The notes under the pieces were generated by a model. It was not told where the DNA came from. It saw only the letters and a list, made by a program, of their open reading frames with translations, and searched no databases. From Bacteroidales bacterium (GTDB taxonomy: Bacteria; Bacteroidota; Bacteroidia; Bacteroidales; UBA7960): a stretch of DNA of 6,601 nucleotides. Positions 1-6,528 of this stretch are shown piece after piece. Numbering within the stretch: the first letter of the stretch is position 1; each line of letters begins with the position of its first letter. Position numbers and translations under genes: made by a program. Location of the stretch: the NCBI GenBank assembly GCA_007128045.1, contig SKYG01000310.1, positions 1 to 6,601 of the forward strand. The letters are read 5' to 3'.

Positions 1-228
1 CACATACAAAAAGTTTATTTCAAAAAATTGGAAAAAACCAAAGTAACATAGCTTCCTGAATTCGGGTTTTTCTTCTAAGTTTATTTTAACCAGGTTCTTA
101 AAACATTGTCTGGCAATGCTTTCGACGGTATAGGATTTACCGACCTGTCTTGCACCTCTTATAATAAGTGGTTTTCTGTCCGACCTGTCTTTCCACTCCA
201 ATAAATATTGGTTAATTTCACGTTTCAT
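1..228 (-). CDS. AAA ATPase (DUF4143 family), N-terminal fragment, runs off the left edge
   Basis: Reading leftward from the ATG at 226-228 gives 76 residues open to the window edge. The start is typical of the prokaryotic AAA ATPases that carry a C-terminal DUF4143 domain: a short leader (MKREINQYLLEWKDRSDRKP), then a Walker A loop GARQVGKS at residues 25-32 after a hydrophobic strand (LIIR), then a second strand (LVKINLEE) at about 46-53. After about residue 57 the translation becomes Phe/Tyr-rich (CYFGFFQFFEINF) and no longer looks like the family, so the gene may be truncated or frameshifted near position 55. Only the outside sequence can settle this. The role of these ATPases is poorly defined. 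The C-terminal half of a relative lies back to back on the other strand, starting 73 bp away. Confidence 0.7.
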   Translation of the reverse strand, partial: MKREINQYLLEWKDRSDRKPLIIRGARQVGKSYTVESIARQCFKNLVKINLEEKPEFRKLCYFGFFQFFEINFLYV

Positions 229-300
229 GCTAAAACACCATTGTATTTGTACACTTATTATGCAAATACACTACCCTATTTTCATGGATTATTTCAGTAA

Positions 301-1002
301 ATTCATGATTTTGTCGAGGTACGCCATATTCAGAAGCAGATTCTGACGGCCTATGATCAGGATTTCTCCAATCATCCACCTGTAAACATTGTGCCGCGCA
401 TCAGGATGTTGTGGAATGCGATCCCTTCCCAATTGGCAAAAGAGAACCGGAAGTTCATATACGGATTGATCAGGCAGGGCGCACGGGCCCAAGATTATGA
501 AATGGCATTGTCATGGCTGATCGACTGCGGACAAGTTTACAAGGTGACCCGTATCACAAAACCTGCCATCCCGCTAAAAGCCTATGAAGAGATGGGCGCC
601 TTTAAGCTATATCTTGTTGATACCGGCTTGCTTGCCGCCATGAACGCTATCGATGCGAAAACCTTGCTGGAGGGTAACGCCATCTTCGAAGAATTCAAGG
701 GTGCACTAACAGAGCAGTTCATATTGCAGCAACTAGTCACCGATGAAGACCTTACGATACACTATTGGACTGCAGATCGTTCAACAGCAGAAGTTGATTT
801 TGTGTTACAGTATCATGGGAAGGTTGTTCCGTTGGAAGTAAAAGCCGAAGAAAACCTCCAGGCCAAAAGTCTGAAAGTGTATCAGCAAAAATTTCAGCCT
901 GCTGTTGCACTTCGGCTGTCCATGTCGGACTACCGCACCAGCAACTGGCTGGTAAATCTGCCGCTATATGCCATCAGCAGGTTGAAATATGTAGTGGGAT
1001 AG
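301..1002 (+). pseudogene. DUF4143-family ATPase remnant: C-terminal half only, ATPase domain missing
   Basis: The open frame begins right after a TAA at 298-300 and already reads as mid-family sequence (DFVEVRHIQKQIL), so there is no plausible native start. The first usable codon is a GTG at 391, inside the conserved region. The frame covers the winged-helix/DUF4143 part (IPSQLAKENRKFIYG, then SWLIDCGQVYKV, then FKLYLVDTGLL). It ends with a PD-(D/E)xK-like nuclease fold: counted from the GTG, Asp136 in AEVDF and Glu149-x-Lys151 in PLEVK. Full-length relatives are roughly 380-450 residues and begin with a P-loop ATPase domain of about 200 residues, which is absent here. Family resemblance may reach a few codons left of the stop, which points to decay or a breakpoint at about 285-300. 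The reading frame is otherwise intact to 1002, so the loss may be recent, or the product may be made from the GTG. Confidence 0.75.
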
Positions 1003-1104
1003 GCTGTTATCTTCATGCAGGAGAGTCCAAAATTGCACCAATTCCCCGCTAAACAGCTCCCACAAGAGTAACTGATTATGAATGGGACAGGTTATCATTT
1101 GGAA

Positions 1105-1129
1105 ACATCATGCTGATGATGTAATTTTG
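1105..1129 (+). terminator. Weak hairpin plus T-run, possible terminator
   Basis: ACATCAT (1105-1111) and ATGATGT (1116-1122) are perfect 7-bp inverted arms with a 4-nt loop (GCTG), followed by AATTTTGTTT. The position, after the DUF4143 remnant and before the zinc-ribbon gene, suits a terminator. The stem has only two G-C pairs, so it would be weak and could be chance. Confidence 0.25.
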
Positions 1130-1173
1130 TTTCAGAATCAATCATAGCCCATCCCAATAAACGAAAAAAAAAT

Positions 1174-1410
1174 ATGACCACTTTTCTTTGTCGCGACTGC
1201 AACCTTTCGTTTGAAGACGACCAGAAAATCAAAAAGGAATACCAAGATTACATCTTTGGTCCCTGCTGGAAGTACATCGCCCATTGCCCGCAATGCAAGG
1301 TCGAATGCTCCGAAAAGCCGGAACCAAAGCCAGGCAAGGCAAAGCAGGAGAAGCCAGTGGGTTGCGGCACCGGCGCCTGTCAGGGCCCCTCGTGCAGCAT
1401 GCTGCAGTAA
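1174..1410 (+). CDS. Small zinc-ribbon protein with Cys-rich tail
   Basis: The 78-residue protein begins TTFLCRDCNLSFE, with Cys6-x2-Cys9. A second cysteine group lies at Cys31, Cys38, Cys41 and Cys45 (CWKYIAHCPQC). Together these can form a zinc ribbon of the FmdB-like type, often seen as a short hypothetical protein in Bacteroidota. A charged Lys/Pro linker (about 46-62) leads to a Gly/Cys tail (Cys64, Cys69, Cys74), similar in style to the GC-rich tails of FmdB-like proteins. There is no signal peptide, so it is probably cytoplasmic. The ATG follows an A-rich leader (nine A's at 1164-1172), which suits Bacteroidota initiation. A 103-residue frame overlaps it but has Arg/Ser-rich, non-family sequence and is taken as a shadow. 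Its molecular role is unknown; metal or nucleic-acid binding is only inferred from the cysteines. Confidence 0.72.
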   Translation: MTTFLCRDCNLSFEDDQKIKKEYQDYIFGPCWKYIAHCPQCKVECSEKPEPKPGKAKQEKPVGCGTGACQGPSCSMLQ

Positions 1411-1492
1411 ACCAATCCCGGTTGAAAAGAATTACCCCGCTGATTGCGCCGGATTATCGTGGTTTTTTACCATGATCAATCAAATGATTTAC

Positions 1493-1542
1493 ATCTGCGT
1501 TTATCTGCGAAACTTGTGCTAAGTGTAGTCGAAGTATCTGCG
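1493..1542 (+). repeat. Three ATCTGCG repeats upstream of an A13 run
   Basis: ATCTGCG occurs at 1493-1499, 1503-1509 and 1536-1542, and is followed at once by GA-rich sequence with 13 A's at 1544-1556. The first two copies read ATCTGCGTTTATCTGCG. The element lies in the 205-bp gap between the zinc-ribbon and methyltransferase genes, which otherwise shows no gene or clear promoter. It may be a copy of a dispersed intergenic repeat, but this cannot be shown from one window. Confidence 0.45.
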
Positions 1543-1615
1543 GAAAAAAAAAAAAAGTATTCCAGAAAAGGAAGTAACATTATAATATCCTGATCCTATC
1601 CGAAAAAAGAACATT

Positions 1616-2398
1616 ATGACAAAACTTTCACTGGCAGAAAGCGTGATCAGGGCCATGGACGGTACCGACCCTGACCTTGTTCCCTACCTGCCTTATATCC
1701 TGCAGGATGCCTGGGAGATTGGCACCGACGCGGAAACCATCATCGGCATGATTACCAGGCACTTTCCCAATACAGGCAAGCTGGCAGTGCTTGACCTGGG
1801 ATGCGGCAAAGGGGCCATATCAGTTCGGGTAGCCAACGCCCTGGGGTGCCAGTGCCACGGCATCGATGCCATCCCGGCGTTCATTGACGAGGCCCGAAGC
1901 AAGGCATCGGTGCATGGCGTGTCACAACTATGCCGTTTTGAAACAGGAGACATCAGGCAGGAAATCAACCGGTTGCCCCGATATGATGTCATCATACTGG
2001 GGGCCATAGGTCCGGTGCTGGGCAACTACTACCAGACACTCACTACGCTGAAGGATTGCCTCCTACCCGGTGGCGGCATCATCATCGATGACGGTTACAT
2101 TGAAGACCACCATGATTTCTCTCACCCCCTGGTGTTGAAACGATCAGAGATGGTAAACCAGATCAGCAAGGCCGGAATGACCCTGGTGGAAGAAAGTCTG
2201 TTTGACGCTGACAAAGTGGCCGCAAATAACGACCCTCTGATGGATAGCCTGATTGTAAGATGTAAGGAACTGGCAATAAAACATCCCACAAAAAAAGAGC
2301 TGTTCCTGAATTATATCAGACAACAGCAGGAAGAAAGCCGGATTCTGGAGGAAGAGGTGGTTTGTTCTGTGATGCTCATCAGGAGGTCACACACTTAA
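1616..2398 (+). CDS. Class I SAM-dependent methyltransferase
   Basis: The 260-residue protein has a Rossmann-type methyltransferase core. Motif I is VLDLGCGKG at 58-66 (SAM binding). An acidic residue follows the second strand (GIDAIP, Asp84). GD at 111-112 is the adenine-side acidic motif. Strand 4 is YDVIILGAIG at 123-132, and LLPGGGIIIDDGYI at 149-162 is the usual strand 5 region. The N-terminal 50 residues are helical and contain a DPDLVPYLPYILQDAWEIG segment seen in a Bacteroidota family of unassigned methyltransferases. The C-terminus is a charged helical extension. There is no signal peptide, so it is cytosolic. The start follows a CGAAAAAAGAACATT leader, A-rich rather than Shine-Dalgarno. 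The substrate cannot be read from the sequence; a small molecule is as likely as anything else. It converges on the GH109-like gene with a 47-bp gap that shows no clear terminator. Confidence 0.85.
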   Translation: MTKLSLAESVIRAMDGTDPDLVPYLPYILQDAWEIGTDAETIIGMITRHFPNTGKLAVLDLGCGKGAISVRVANALGCQCHGIDAIPAFIDEARSKASVHGVSQLCRFETGDIRQEINRLPRYDVIILGAIGPVLGNYYQTLTTLKDCLLPGGGIIIDDGYIEDHHDFSHPLVLKRSEMVNQISKAGMTLVEESLFDADKVAANNDPLMDSLIVRCKELAIKHPTKKELFLNYIRQQQEESRILEEEVVCSVMLIRRSHT

Positions 2399-2445
2399 TA
2401 TCCTCAAACAAGGAATACACAACTATTGTAAAAGCCACTCCCGGA

Positions 2446-3834
2446 TTACCTTGTATAATAAGTAACGGTGTTGAGCTGATCCCATGCACCCCTGGTGAAA
2501 TCCGGGATTCTGACAGGCATCCCCTGGTTGGCTACCGATACCCTGGAAAGCTCTATGATCGACGACCATTCGGCCGCATCATACACATCCATATCCAAAG
2601 GCAGGCCATGACGCAGGCAATATATCAGCCGGTAGTCCATGATAAAATCCATCCCACCATGGCCCCCCACCTCCCTGGCCTTTTCACCTACTTCTCTTAC
2701 GATAGGGTGTTCGTAAACCTGCAACAGGGAATCCATGGCTACATCAGACAGCCACCTGTGACCATCCGGTTCGAGGGTGATGCCCGTACGTGGCCATTTT
2801 TGTGCAAAGCCCTTGGTGCCGCTGAGCATATGAATGCGGCTGTATGGGCGTGGACTGGTTACATCGTGCTGTATCTTGATGGTTTTGCCTTTGGCTGTTT
2901 TGATGAGGGTGGTATTCATGTCGCCCTTGGCATAGTCTGCCTGGGCATACTCTGACGCTTCGCCAAACTTCTCTTTGGCATAAGCGGTGAGACCGAACTG
3001 ACCGCTCGACAGGGACACCAGAAATTCCATGCGGTCGCCCCGGTGAATGTTCAGCGCGTGTGCAATGGGTCCCAGACCATGCATGGGATACAGCGACCCG
3101 TCGTATTCCTGATTATGCTTTAAGCGCCACATGTTCCAGTAATGGCCTCTTTCACCTTCTTCGGCGAAGAGCATAGACCTCAGGTCATGGATGTATGCCC
3201 CTTCGGCATGGACGATCTCGCCAAACAGACCTTGCTGAACCATGTTCAGGGTGGCCATCTCAAAAAAGTCGTAGTTGCAATTTTCAAGCATCATCATATG
3301 CCGGCGCGTTCTTTCTGCCGTATTGACAAGTTGCCATGCCTCCTCAATAGTGAGTGCTGCAGGAATCTCTGTAGCCACATGCTTGCCCTGCTCCATGGCA
3401 AATACCGCAATGGGCGTATGCAAGTCCCAATGGGTACAGATATACACCAGGTCAACATCATCGCGCTGCGATATGGTTCTATATCCATCGGGATCGATGT
3501 ATACATCGGCAGGTGGTCGTCCCCTTTCAACCAGGGTTTGCTGCGCCCTTTCAACATGTTCAGATACCACATCAGCAAGCGCTACAATTTTAGCTTCTTC
3601 AATAAAGCTCAGCCTGCGAACGGCTCCCTGACCACGCATGCCCAGACCGATGATGGCCACCCTTACCGTATCAATAGGATCGGCCCTTAACTCAAGCACA
3701 TGCTCCTGCCCTTCTGGCCTGGGTGGTTCAGGAAATACCTCAACAGCCTCAAAGGGTATGTCAATGCCAGGTCGTGACACATTATTGCATGCTGCCAAAG
3801 CACCTAACAGAACGATTATAATTGCGGTTCTCAT
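2446..3834 (-). CDS. GH109-like Gfo/Idh/MocA-family lipoprotein (NAD-dependent glycosidase family)
   Basis: The 462-residue protein has a lipoprotein signal: a hydrophobic stretch at 4-12, then the lipobox LAAC with Cys16 followed by Asn. It is therefore probably anchored in the envelope. The Rossmann NAD loop is GLGMRGQG at 63-70, with Asp88 at the end of strand 2. Residues matching the cofactor and substrate positions of glycoside hydrolase family 109 are WDLH (136-139), Glu156, Asn185 in LENCNY, Tyr214, Arg237 in WRLKHN, YPMH (249-252; usually YPTH) and Tyr331 in SPRPYSR. GH109 enzymes cleave glycosides by transient oxidation of the sugar with tightly bound NAD. The founding member releases alpha-N-acetylgalactosamine, but many relatives are uncharacterised, so the sugar specificity here is open. 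The length is normal for the family. The start follows an A/T-rich leader (AAAAAAATAAAC). It lies 106 bp after the serine hydrolase on the same strand, with no shared function evident. Confidence 0.88.
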   Translation of the reverse strand: MRTAIIIVLLGALAACNNVSRPGIDIPFEAVEVFPEPPRPEGQEHVLELRADPIDTVRVAIIGLGMRGQGAVRRLSFIEEAKIVALADVVSEHVERAQQTLVERGRPPADVYIDPDGYRTISQRDDVDLVYICTHWDLHTPIAVFAMEQGKHVATEIPAALTIEEAWQLVNTAERTRRHMMMLENCNYDFFEMATLNMVQQGLFGEIVHAEGAYIHDLRSMLFAEEGERGHYWNMWRLKHNQEYDGSLYPMHGLGPIAHALNIHRGDRMEFLVSLSSGQFGLTAYAKEKFGEASEYAQADYAKGDMNTTLIKTAKGKTIKIQHDVTSPRPYSRIHMLSGTKGFAQKWPRTGITLEPDGHRWLSDVAMDSLLQVYEHPIVREVGEKAREVGGHGGMDFIMDYRLIYCLRHGLPLDMDVYDAAEWSSIIELSRVSVANQGMPVRIPDFTRGAWDQLNTVTYYTR

Positions 3835-3860
3835 ATGTTTATTTTTTTAATCCTTAGACT

Positions 3861-3881
3861 TTCGACCTTTGACCTTCGACC
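3861..3881. repeat. Three tandem heptamers (TTCGACC/TTTGACC/TTCGACC)
   Basis: Three adjacent 7-bp units read TTCGACC, TTTGACC and TTCGACC on the plus strand, in the 106-bp gap upstream of the GH109-like gene. The middle unit differs by one base. This is a short microsatellite-like tract; slippage or a regulator-binding role are both possible, and neither is shown. Confidence 0.55.
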
Positions 3882-3940
3882 CCATGAAAAATAATCATGC
3901 TCATGTGTGTCAGAACGTTTGTCAGGAGAATTTTATCTGC

Positions 3941-5014
3941 TTACTTTAACAATTCATTAATCACTTTTGACAACATAAAGCGCAGCGATTTAACTTTATA
4001 AGACATATCATTAAAAGTACCAATTATAAATGATTCTGTTTTGGGATGATAAAACATAAATGCACCTGTCACGCCAACACAGCCCCAGCAGTTGAATTTC
4101 TCTGGCATCAGCAACGGAACGGTTACAAACTTCCAGATGGAGTATCCATACCTTAATCCAATGTTAGGGAACCCCATCGGCCGGTCATCAGCCAACATCC
4201 TGCTTAGGGTTTCCTGTTTCAGGATTTTGTGATTCACCAGGGCTTTCATAAATATCAAATACTCGTCGAGGGGTGCGATTACGCTGGAACCAGCATAATC
4301 AATAGGTGCAATGCCCTCAAAATCAGCAAAATTAATGTTTTGCAGAAACACACCTGCGGTAGGGTATGGCGACTTTTCCCTGGGTTGTGACGCATCGTTC
4401 ATGTATGCGTGCTCCATCCCCAACGGATCAAATACCAATTGGTGCATGATTTCATGAAAACTCTTTTGCATGATGTTCTCAGCAATCAATCCCAACAGGA
4501 AATAATTTGTGTCGCCATACAAATGTTTTTTCCCCGGTACTGCCTTGGGTGTTAAATTCTTTTTACCCCATTGGATGGATTCCCTGGTCGAGATCCTAAA
4601 ACCGGGTTCTTTGATCATCTTATCCAACAAGGGGAAGAACACGTCGCCCAATCCGGAGGTTTGATTCAGCAAGTGCCATATCTTTAGCTCTTTTGAATAA
4701 TCCTTCCCCTTAAAAACATGAAGGTTCTGCATCAACTCATCGTCAAGATGCTGTGCAACAGGATCATCAAATGACAACTTTCCTTTATCGTGAAGCATAC
4801 CTATTATGGTGGCGGTAAACAATTTCCCGACACTGGCCAGGTGATTGGGCTGTTGGGGATGGGCATCAAAATCGCCGGTCCTGCCTTCGGCAATGTTCAG
4901 GTTTACGCCCAACTTATCCGACTGAACAAGCAGGTAAGCATTCTTAACGGCATCGTCATTTTGAACCTGTTTCCTGAAGTTGGATTCTATCCTTGATTGC
5001 ATATTTTCTTTCAT
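3941..5014 (-). CDS. Serine hydrolase, beta-lactamase/PBP-like fold (class C type)
   Basis: The 357-residue protein belongs to the Beta-lactamase (PF00144) superfamily. The nucleophile motif SxxK is Ser61-Val-Gly-Lys64 (HLASVGKLFTATIIGML). LLNQTSGLGD at 115-124 matches the common LLxHTSG block. The second motif is Tyr166-Gly-Asp168 in YGDTNYFLLGLIAEN, where YxN is classical. The third motif, usually KTG or HxG, reads Cys312-Val-Gly314 (WGCVGVTGAFMFYHPKT), so the basic or His residue is replaced. No signal peptide or membrane segment is visible, unlike most periplasmic PBPs, so a cytosolic esterase, amidase or peptidase-like role is more likely than beta-lactam resistance. The substrate is unknown. 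The ATG lies 2 bp after the hipT stop, which suggests co-transcription and translational coupling with hipBST. A second in-frame ATG at residue 5 is an alternative start. Confidence 0.85.
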   Translation of the reverse strand: MKENMQSRIESNFRKQVQNDDAVKNAYLLVQSDKLGVNLNIAEGRTGDFDAHPQQPNHLASVGKLFTATIIGMLHDKGKLSFDDPVAQHLDDELMQNLHVFKGKDYSKELKIWHLLNQTSGLGDVFFPLLDKMIKEPGFRISTRESIQWGKKNLTPKAVPGKKHLYGDTNYFLLGLIAENIMQKSFHEIMHQLVFDPLGMEHAYMNDASQPREKSPYPTAGVFLQNINFADFEGIAPIDYAGSSVIAPLDEYLIFMKALVNHKILKQETLSRMLADDRPMGFPNIGLRYGYSIWKFVTVPLLMPEKFNCWGCVGVTGAFMFYHPKTESFIIGTFNDMSYKVKSLRFMLSKVINELLK

Positions 5015-5016
5015 AT

Positions 5017-5979
5017 TTATGGCCTTAGGCCAAGTTTGTTGAATCGTTGAGCGATAAGTTCTGAATAGGCCGTTTTCATATGATCAGATATGAAGCTATG
5101 CCTGATTATTTCATTCCATTTTAAGTCAATCCCTTCAAATCTTTTGAATATATTGTCTATGGCTTTTTGTGGGATATGGCATTTCTCCATGGCAGCTATA
5201 AAATCGTTCATCCCGATTTTTCTTTTCTTTCCGTTCAGGTTCAAAGCCAGCTCTTCGGGATCATCTTTCATTACGAGTGCAGATGGAACCATATCGTAAG
5301 CCGGACAGAGTGTCCAACCGGTATCAGGTTTCTTAATAAGTGAGAAATTCTTCAGGTGCATGTCGGCATTACCCGTAAGAAATGAAAAAACAAGCTGCTC
5401 AAAAAAGTTGATCACATCCAGCAGCGGGTTGTCGGCATATTTCAGGATCGCTTTCCCAATCTGCTCATAGGACCCTTTGTATTTATGCTCTGTTAATCTT
5501 TCTGTGAGCTGGCACATATCTTCCATGGGCAACTTCCTGTTTTGCACCCTGTCAACCCGTTTGGTTATGTAGGCCAAAGTACCTGATGATAACCGGATAA
5601 GGGCATGTGGCGCGGTTTGGATACCACTTGCCACAGAAAGCCGCATGGTTAAAGCCTCTAACTCTGGCAGCCCCGGATATAAATCAAAGGGTGGTTTTAA
5701 GATGTAACTTCCCCATAAGCCAACAATGGTAAATCTTTGTGGCAAACTCTTGTTGCTGCCTTTCTCCAGGTGAAGGGATAGTTTTGGTTGTACGCCAGTT
5801 ACGGCGGACTGACTTTTAATGACCTGTTCGCCAAGCTCGTACATGTCATCCTCAGAATAAGGCAAAACAGGAGGTACTGATGTGGCAAAAAACTTTCTGC
5901 TGCAGGCAGCATGAAAATCTGTTTCTGCATCGCTGAGAAGATTATAGCAATATAGGCATCGTGTTTCCTGCATAATCAT
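5017..5979 (-). CDS. hipT: HipT-like Ser/Thr kinase toxin (HipA C-terminal kinase core)
   Basis: The 320-residue protein is the kinase core of HipA without its N-terminal subdomain, which is encoded separately just upstream. Residues 8-26 hold a CxxC...HxxC pattern (Cys8, Cys11, His23, Cys26), possibly a zinc knuckle. The Gly-rich loop is SAVTGVQPKLSL at 58-69. The probable ATP lysine is Lys95 (YILKPP), followed by Glu108 (LPELEALTM) and the KRVDR block at 140-144. The catalytic loop is GNADMHLKNFSL (203-214), with Asp206, Lys210 and Asn211. The metal-binding Asp229 is in AYDMVPS. All core kinase residues are present, so it should be active. E. coli HipT phosphorylates tryptophanyl-tRNA synthetase and arrests growth; the target here is not known. 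The start overlaps the hipS stop as ATGA; Met3 is an alternative. HipA-like phosphorylation targets vary, so the toxin role is inferred from the family and context. Confidence 0.87.
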   Translation of the reverse strand: MIMQETRCLYCYNLLSDAETDFHAACSRKFFATSVPPVLPYSEDDMYELGEQVIKSQSAVTGVQPKLSLHLEKGSNKSLPQRFTIVGLWGSYILKPPFDLYPGLPELEALTMRLSVASGIQTAPHALIRLSSGTLAYITKRVDRVQNRKLPMEDMCQLTERLTEHKYKGSYEQIGKAILKYADNPLLDVINFFEQLVFSFLTGNADMHLKNFSLIKKPDTGWTLCPAYDMVPSALVMKDDPEELALNLNGKKRKIGMNDFIAAMEKCHIPQKAIDNIFKRFEGIDLKWNEIIRHSFISDHMKTAYSELIAQRFNKLGLRP

Positions 5980-6302
5980 TCCGGATTACTGTCATCAATG
6001 ATACTTACAGCTCCGATACAATCACGACAGCAGGCTAACAAAAGACCCATGCGATCGCGTGCATCAATTTTCCAGTTTTTTTCTGCGATATCCAGAAGCC
6101 AGCCCTCCGGAATCAAGCCATCAAAAAACGGAAACATCATTTTACTGATGTAGGGCTTATTGCGTTTGGGCAACGTCAGGCTGACAGGCTCAGAGTCGTT
6201 ATTATCCAGATAAATAGAATCATAAAGAAACATAAACCCTTCTTCAGTTTCTGATAAGATGCCCGCCGGCTTGTTATGAAGTAATACCTTGGCTTTTCTC
6301 AT
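5976..6302 (-). CDS. hipS: HipS-like protein: stand-alone HipA N-terminal subdomain (antitoxin)
   Basis: The 108-residue protein matches the HipA N-terminal domain (PF13657 type) as a separate gene. It runs from a beta-rich start (KAKVLLHNKPAGILSE, then FMFLYDSIYL) to the signature FPFFDGLIPEGWLLD at 57-71 and the end block DRMGLLLACCRDCIGAVSI at 83-101. In canonical HipA this domain is fused to the kinase. In HipBST of E. coli O127:H6 the equivalent HipS is the actual antitoxin that binds HipT. From memory, a conserved Trp of HipS enters the kinase pocket; Trp68 in PEGWLL is the candidate here. Its start lies inside hipB (29-bp overlap) with no Shine-Dalgarno, and its stop overlaps the hipT start by 4 bp, so all three are likely translated in a coupled way. 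Confidence 0.85.
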   Translation of the reverse strand: MRKAKVLLHNKPAGILSETEEGFMFLYDSIYLDNNDSEPVSLTLPKRNKPYISKMMFPFFDGLIPEGWLLDIAEKNWKIDARDRMGLLLACCRDCIGAVSIIDDSNPE

Positions 6303-6525
6303 TGGTTAGCTTTTTGCGGTCTATTGGCACCGGGCCTAGCTCATGACCAAACATTAACAAAACCTGGTTTACTTTATCCATTCGCAGGCTGACTTTTCCC
6401 TGCTCCATATCGCGTATAAACCTCAGTCCAACGCCAGATTTAGCAGCAAGTTGCTGTTGCGTGATCTTTAGATTCCGCCTTCTTTGCTTTATGAATGTCT
6501 GAAGCGGATTCATTAATTTTGCCAT
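6274..6525 (-). CDS. hipB: HipB-like XRE-family helix-turn-helix regulator
   Basis: The 83-residue protein is almost entirely one XRE/Cro-C1 HTH domain (about residues 8-60). Helices 2-3 are TQQQLAAKSGVGLRFIRDME (22-41), with the recognition helix at about 32-40, followed by KVNQVLLMFGHELGPVPIDR. This matches HipB-type regulators that sit first in hip operons and repress their own promoter. The ATG at 6525 follows the operator/promoter region directly. Met5 is an equally good start by family alignment and neither has a Shine-Dalgarno. In HipBST, HipB is a repressor and strengthens neutralisation rather than being the main antitoxin. The C-terminal tail (about 68-83) is charged and short. Confidence 0.85.
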   Translation of the reverse strand: MAKLMNPLQTFIKQRRRNLKITQQQLAAKSGVGLRFIRDMEQGKVSLRMDKVNQVLLMFGHELGPVPIDRKKLTNEKSQGITS

Positions 6526-6528
6526 ACT

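Noticed and set aside
1432..1468. Imperfect stem ACCCCG...CGTGGT followed by six T's after the zinc-ribbon gene
   Set aside because: The stem has a mismatch and a loop of over 20 bases, so a terminator is not supported beyond the T-run.
1211..1522. 103-residue plus-strand frame overlapping the zinc-ribbon gene
   Set aside because: Its Arg/Ser-rich translation has no family resemblance, while the 1174 frame has ordered cysteine pairs and an A-rich leader.
2362..3690. Long plus-strand open frames opposite the GH109-like gene
   Set aside because: They are antisense to a gene with clear family motifs throughout, have no recognisable domains and no suitable starts or leaders.
3883..3899. Inverted repeat CATGA-7 nt-TCATG upstream of the GH109-like gene
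   Set aside because: Five-base arms in AT-rich DNA are expected by chance, and no promoter element is placed around them.
3941..5014. Serine hydrolase as a beta-lactam resistance gene
   Set aside because: There is no signal peptide, the KTG/HxG motif is replaced by CVG and YxN is YGD, so secreted beta-lactamase activity is unlikely.
5021..5031. Perfect palindrome GGCCTTAGGCC at the end of hipT
   Set aside because: It lies inside the last hipT codons, has no T-run after it and is too short to support a terminator or operator claim.
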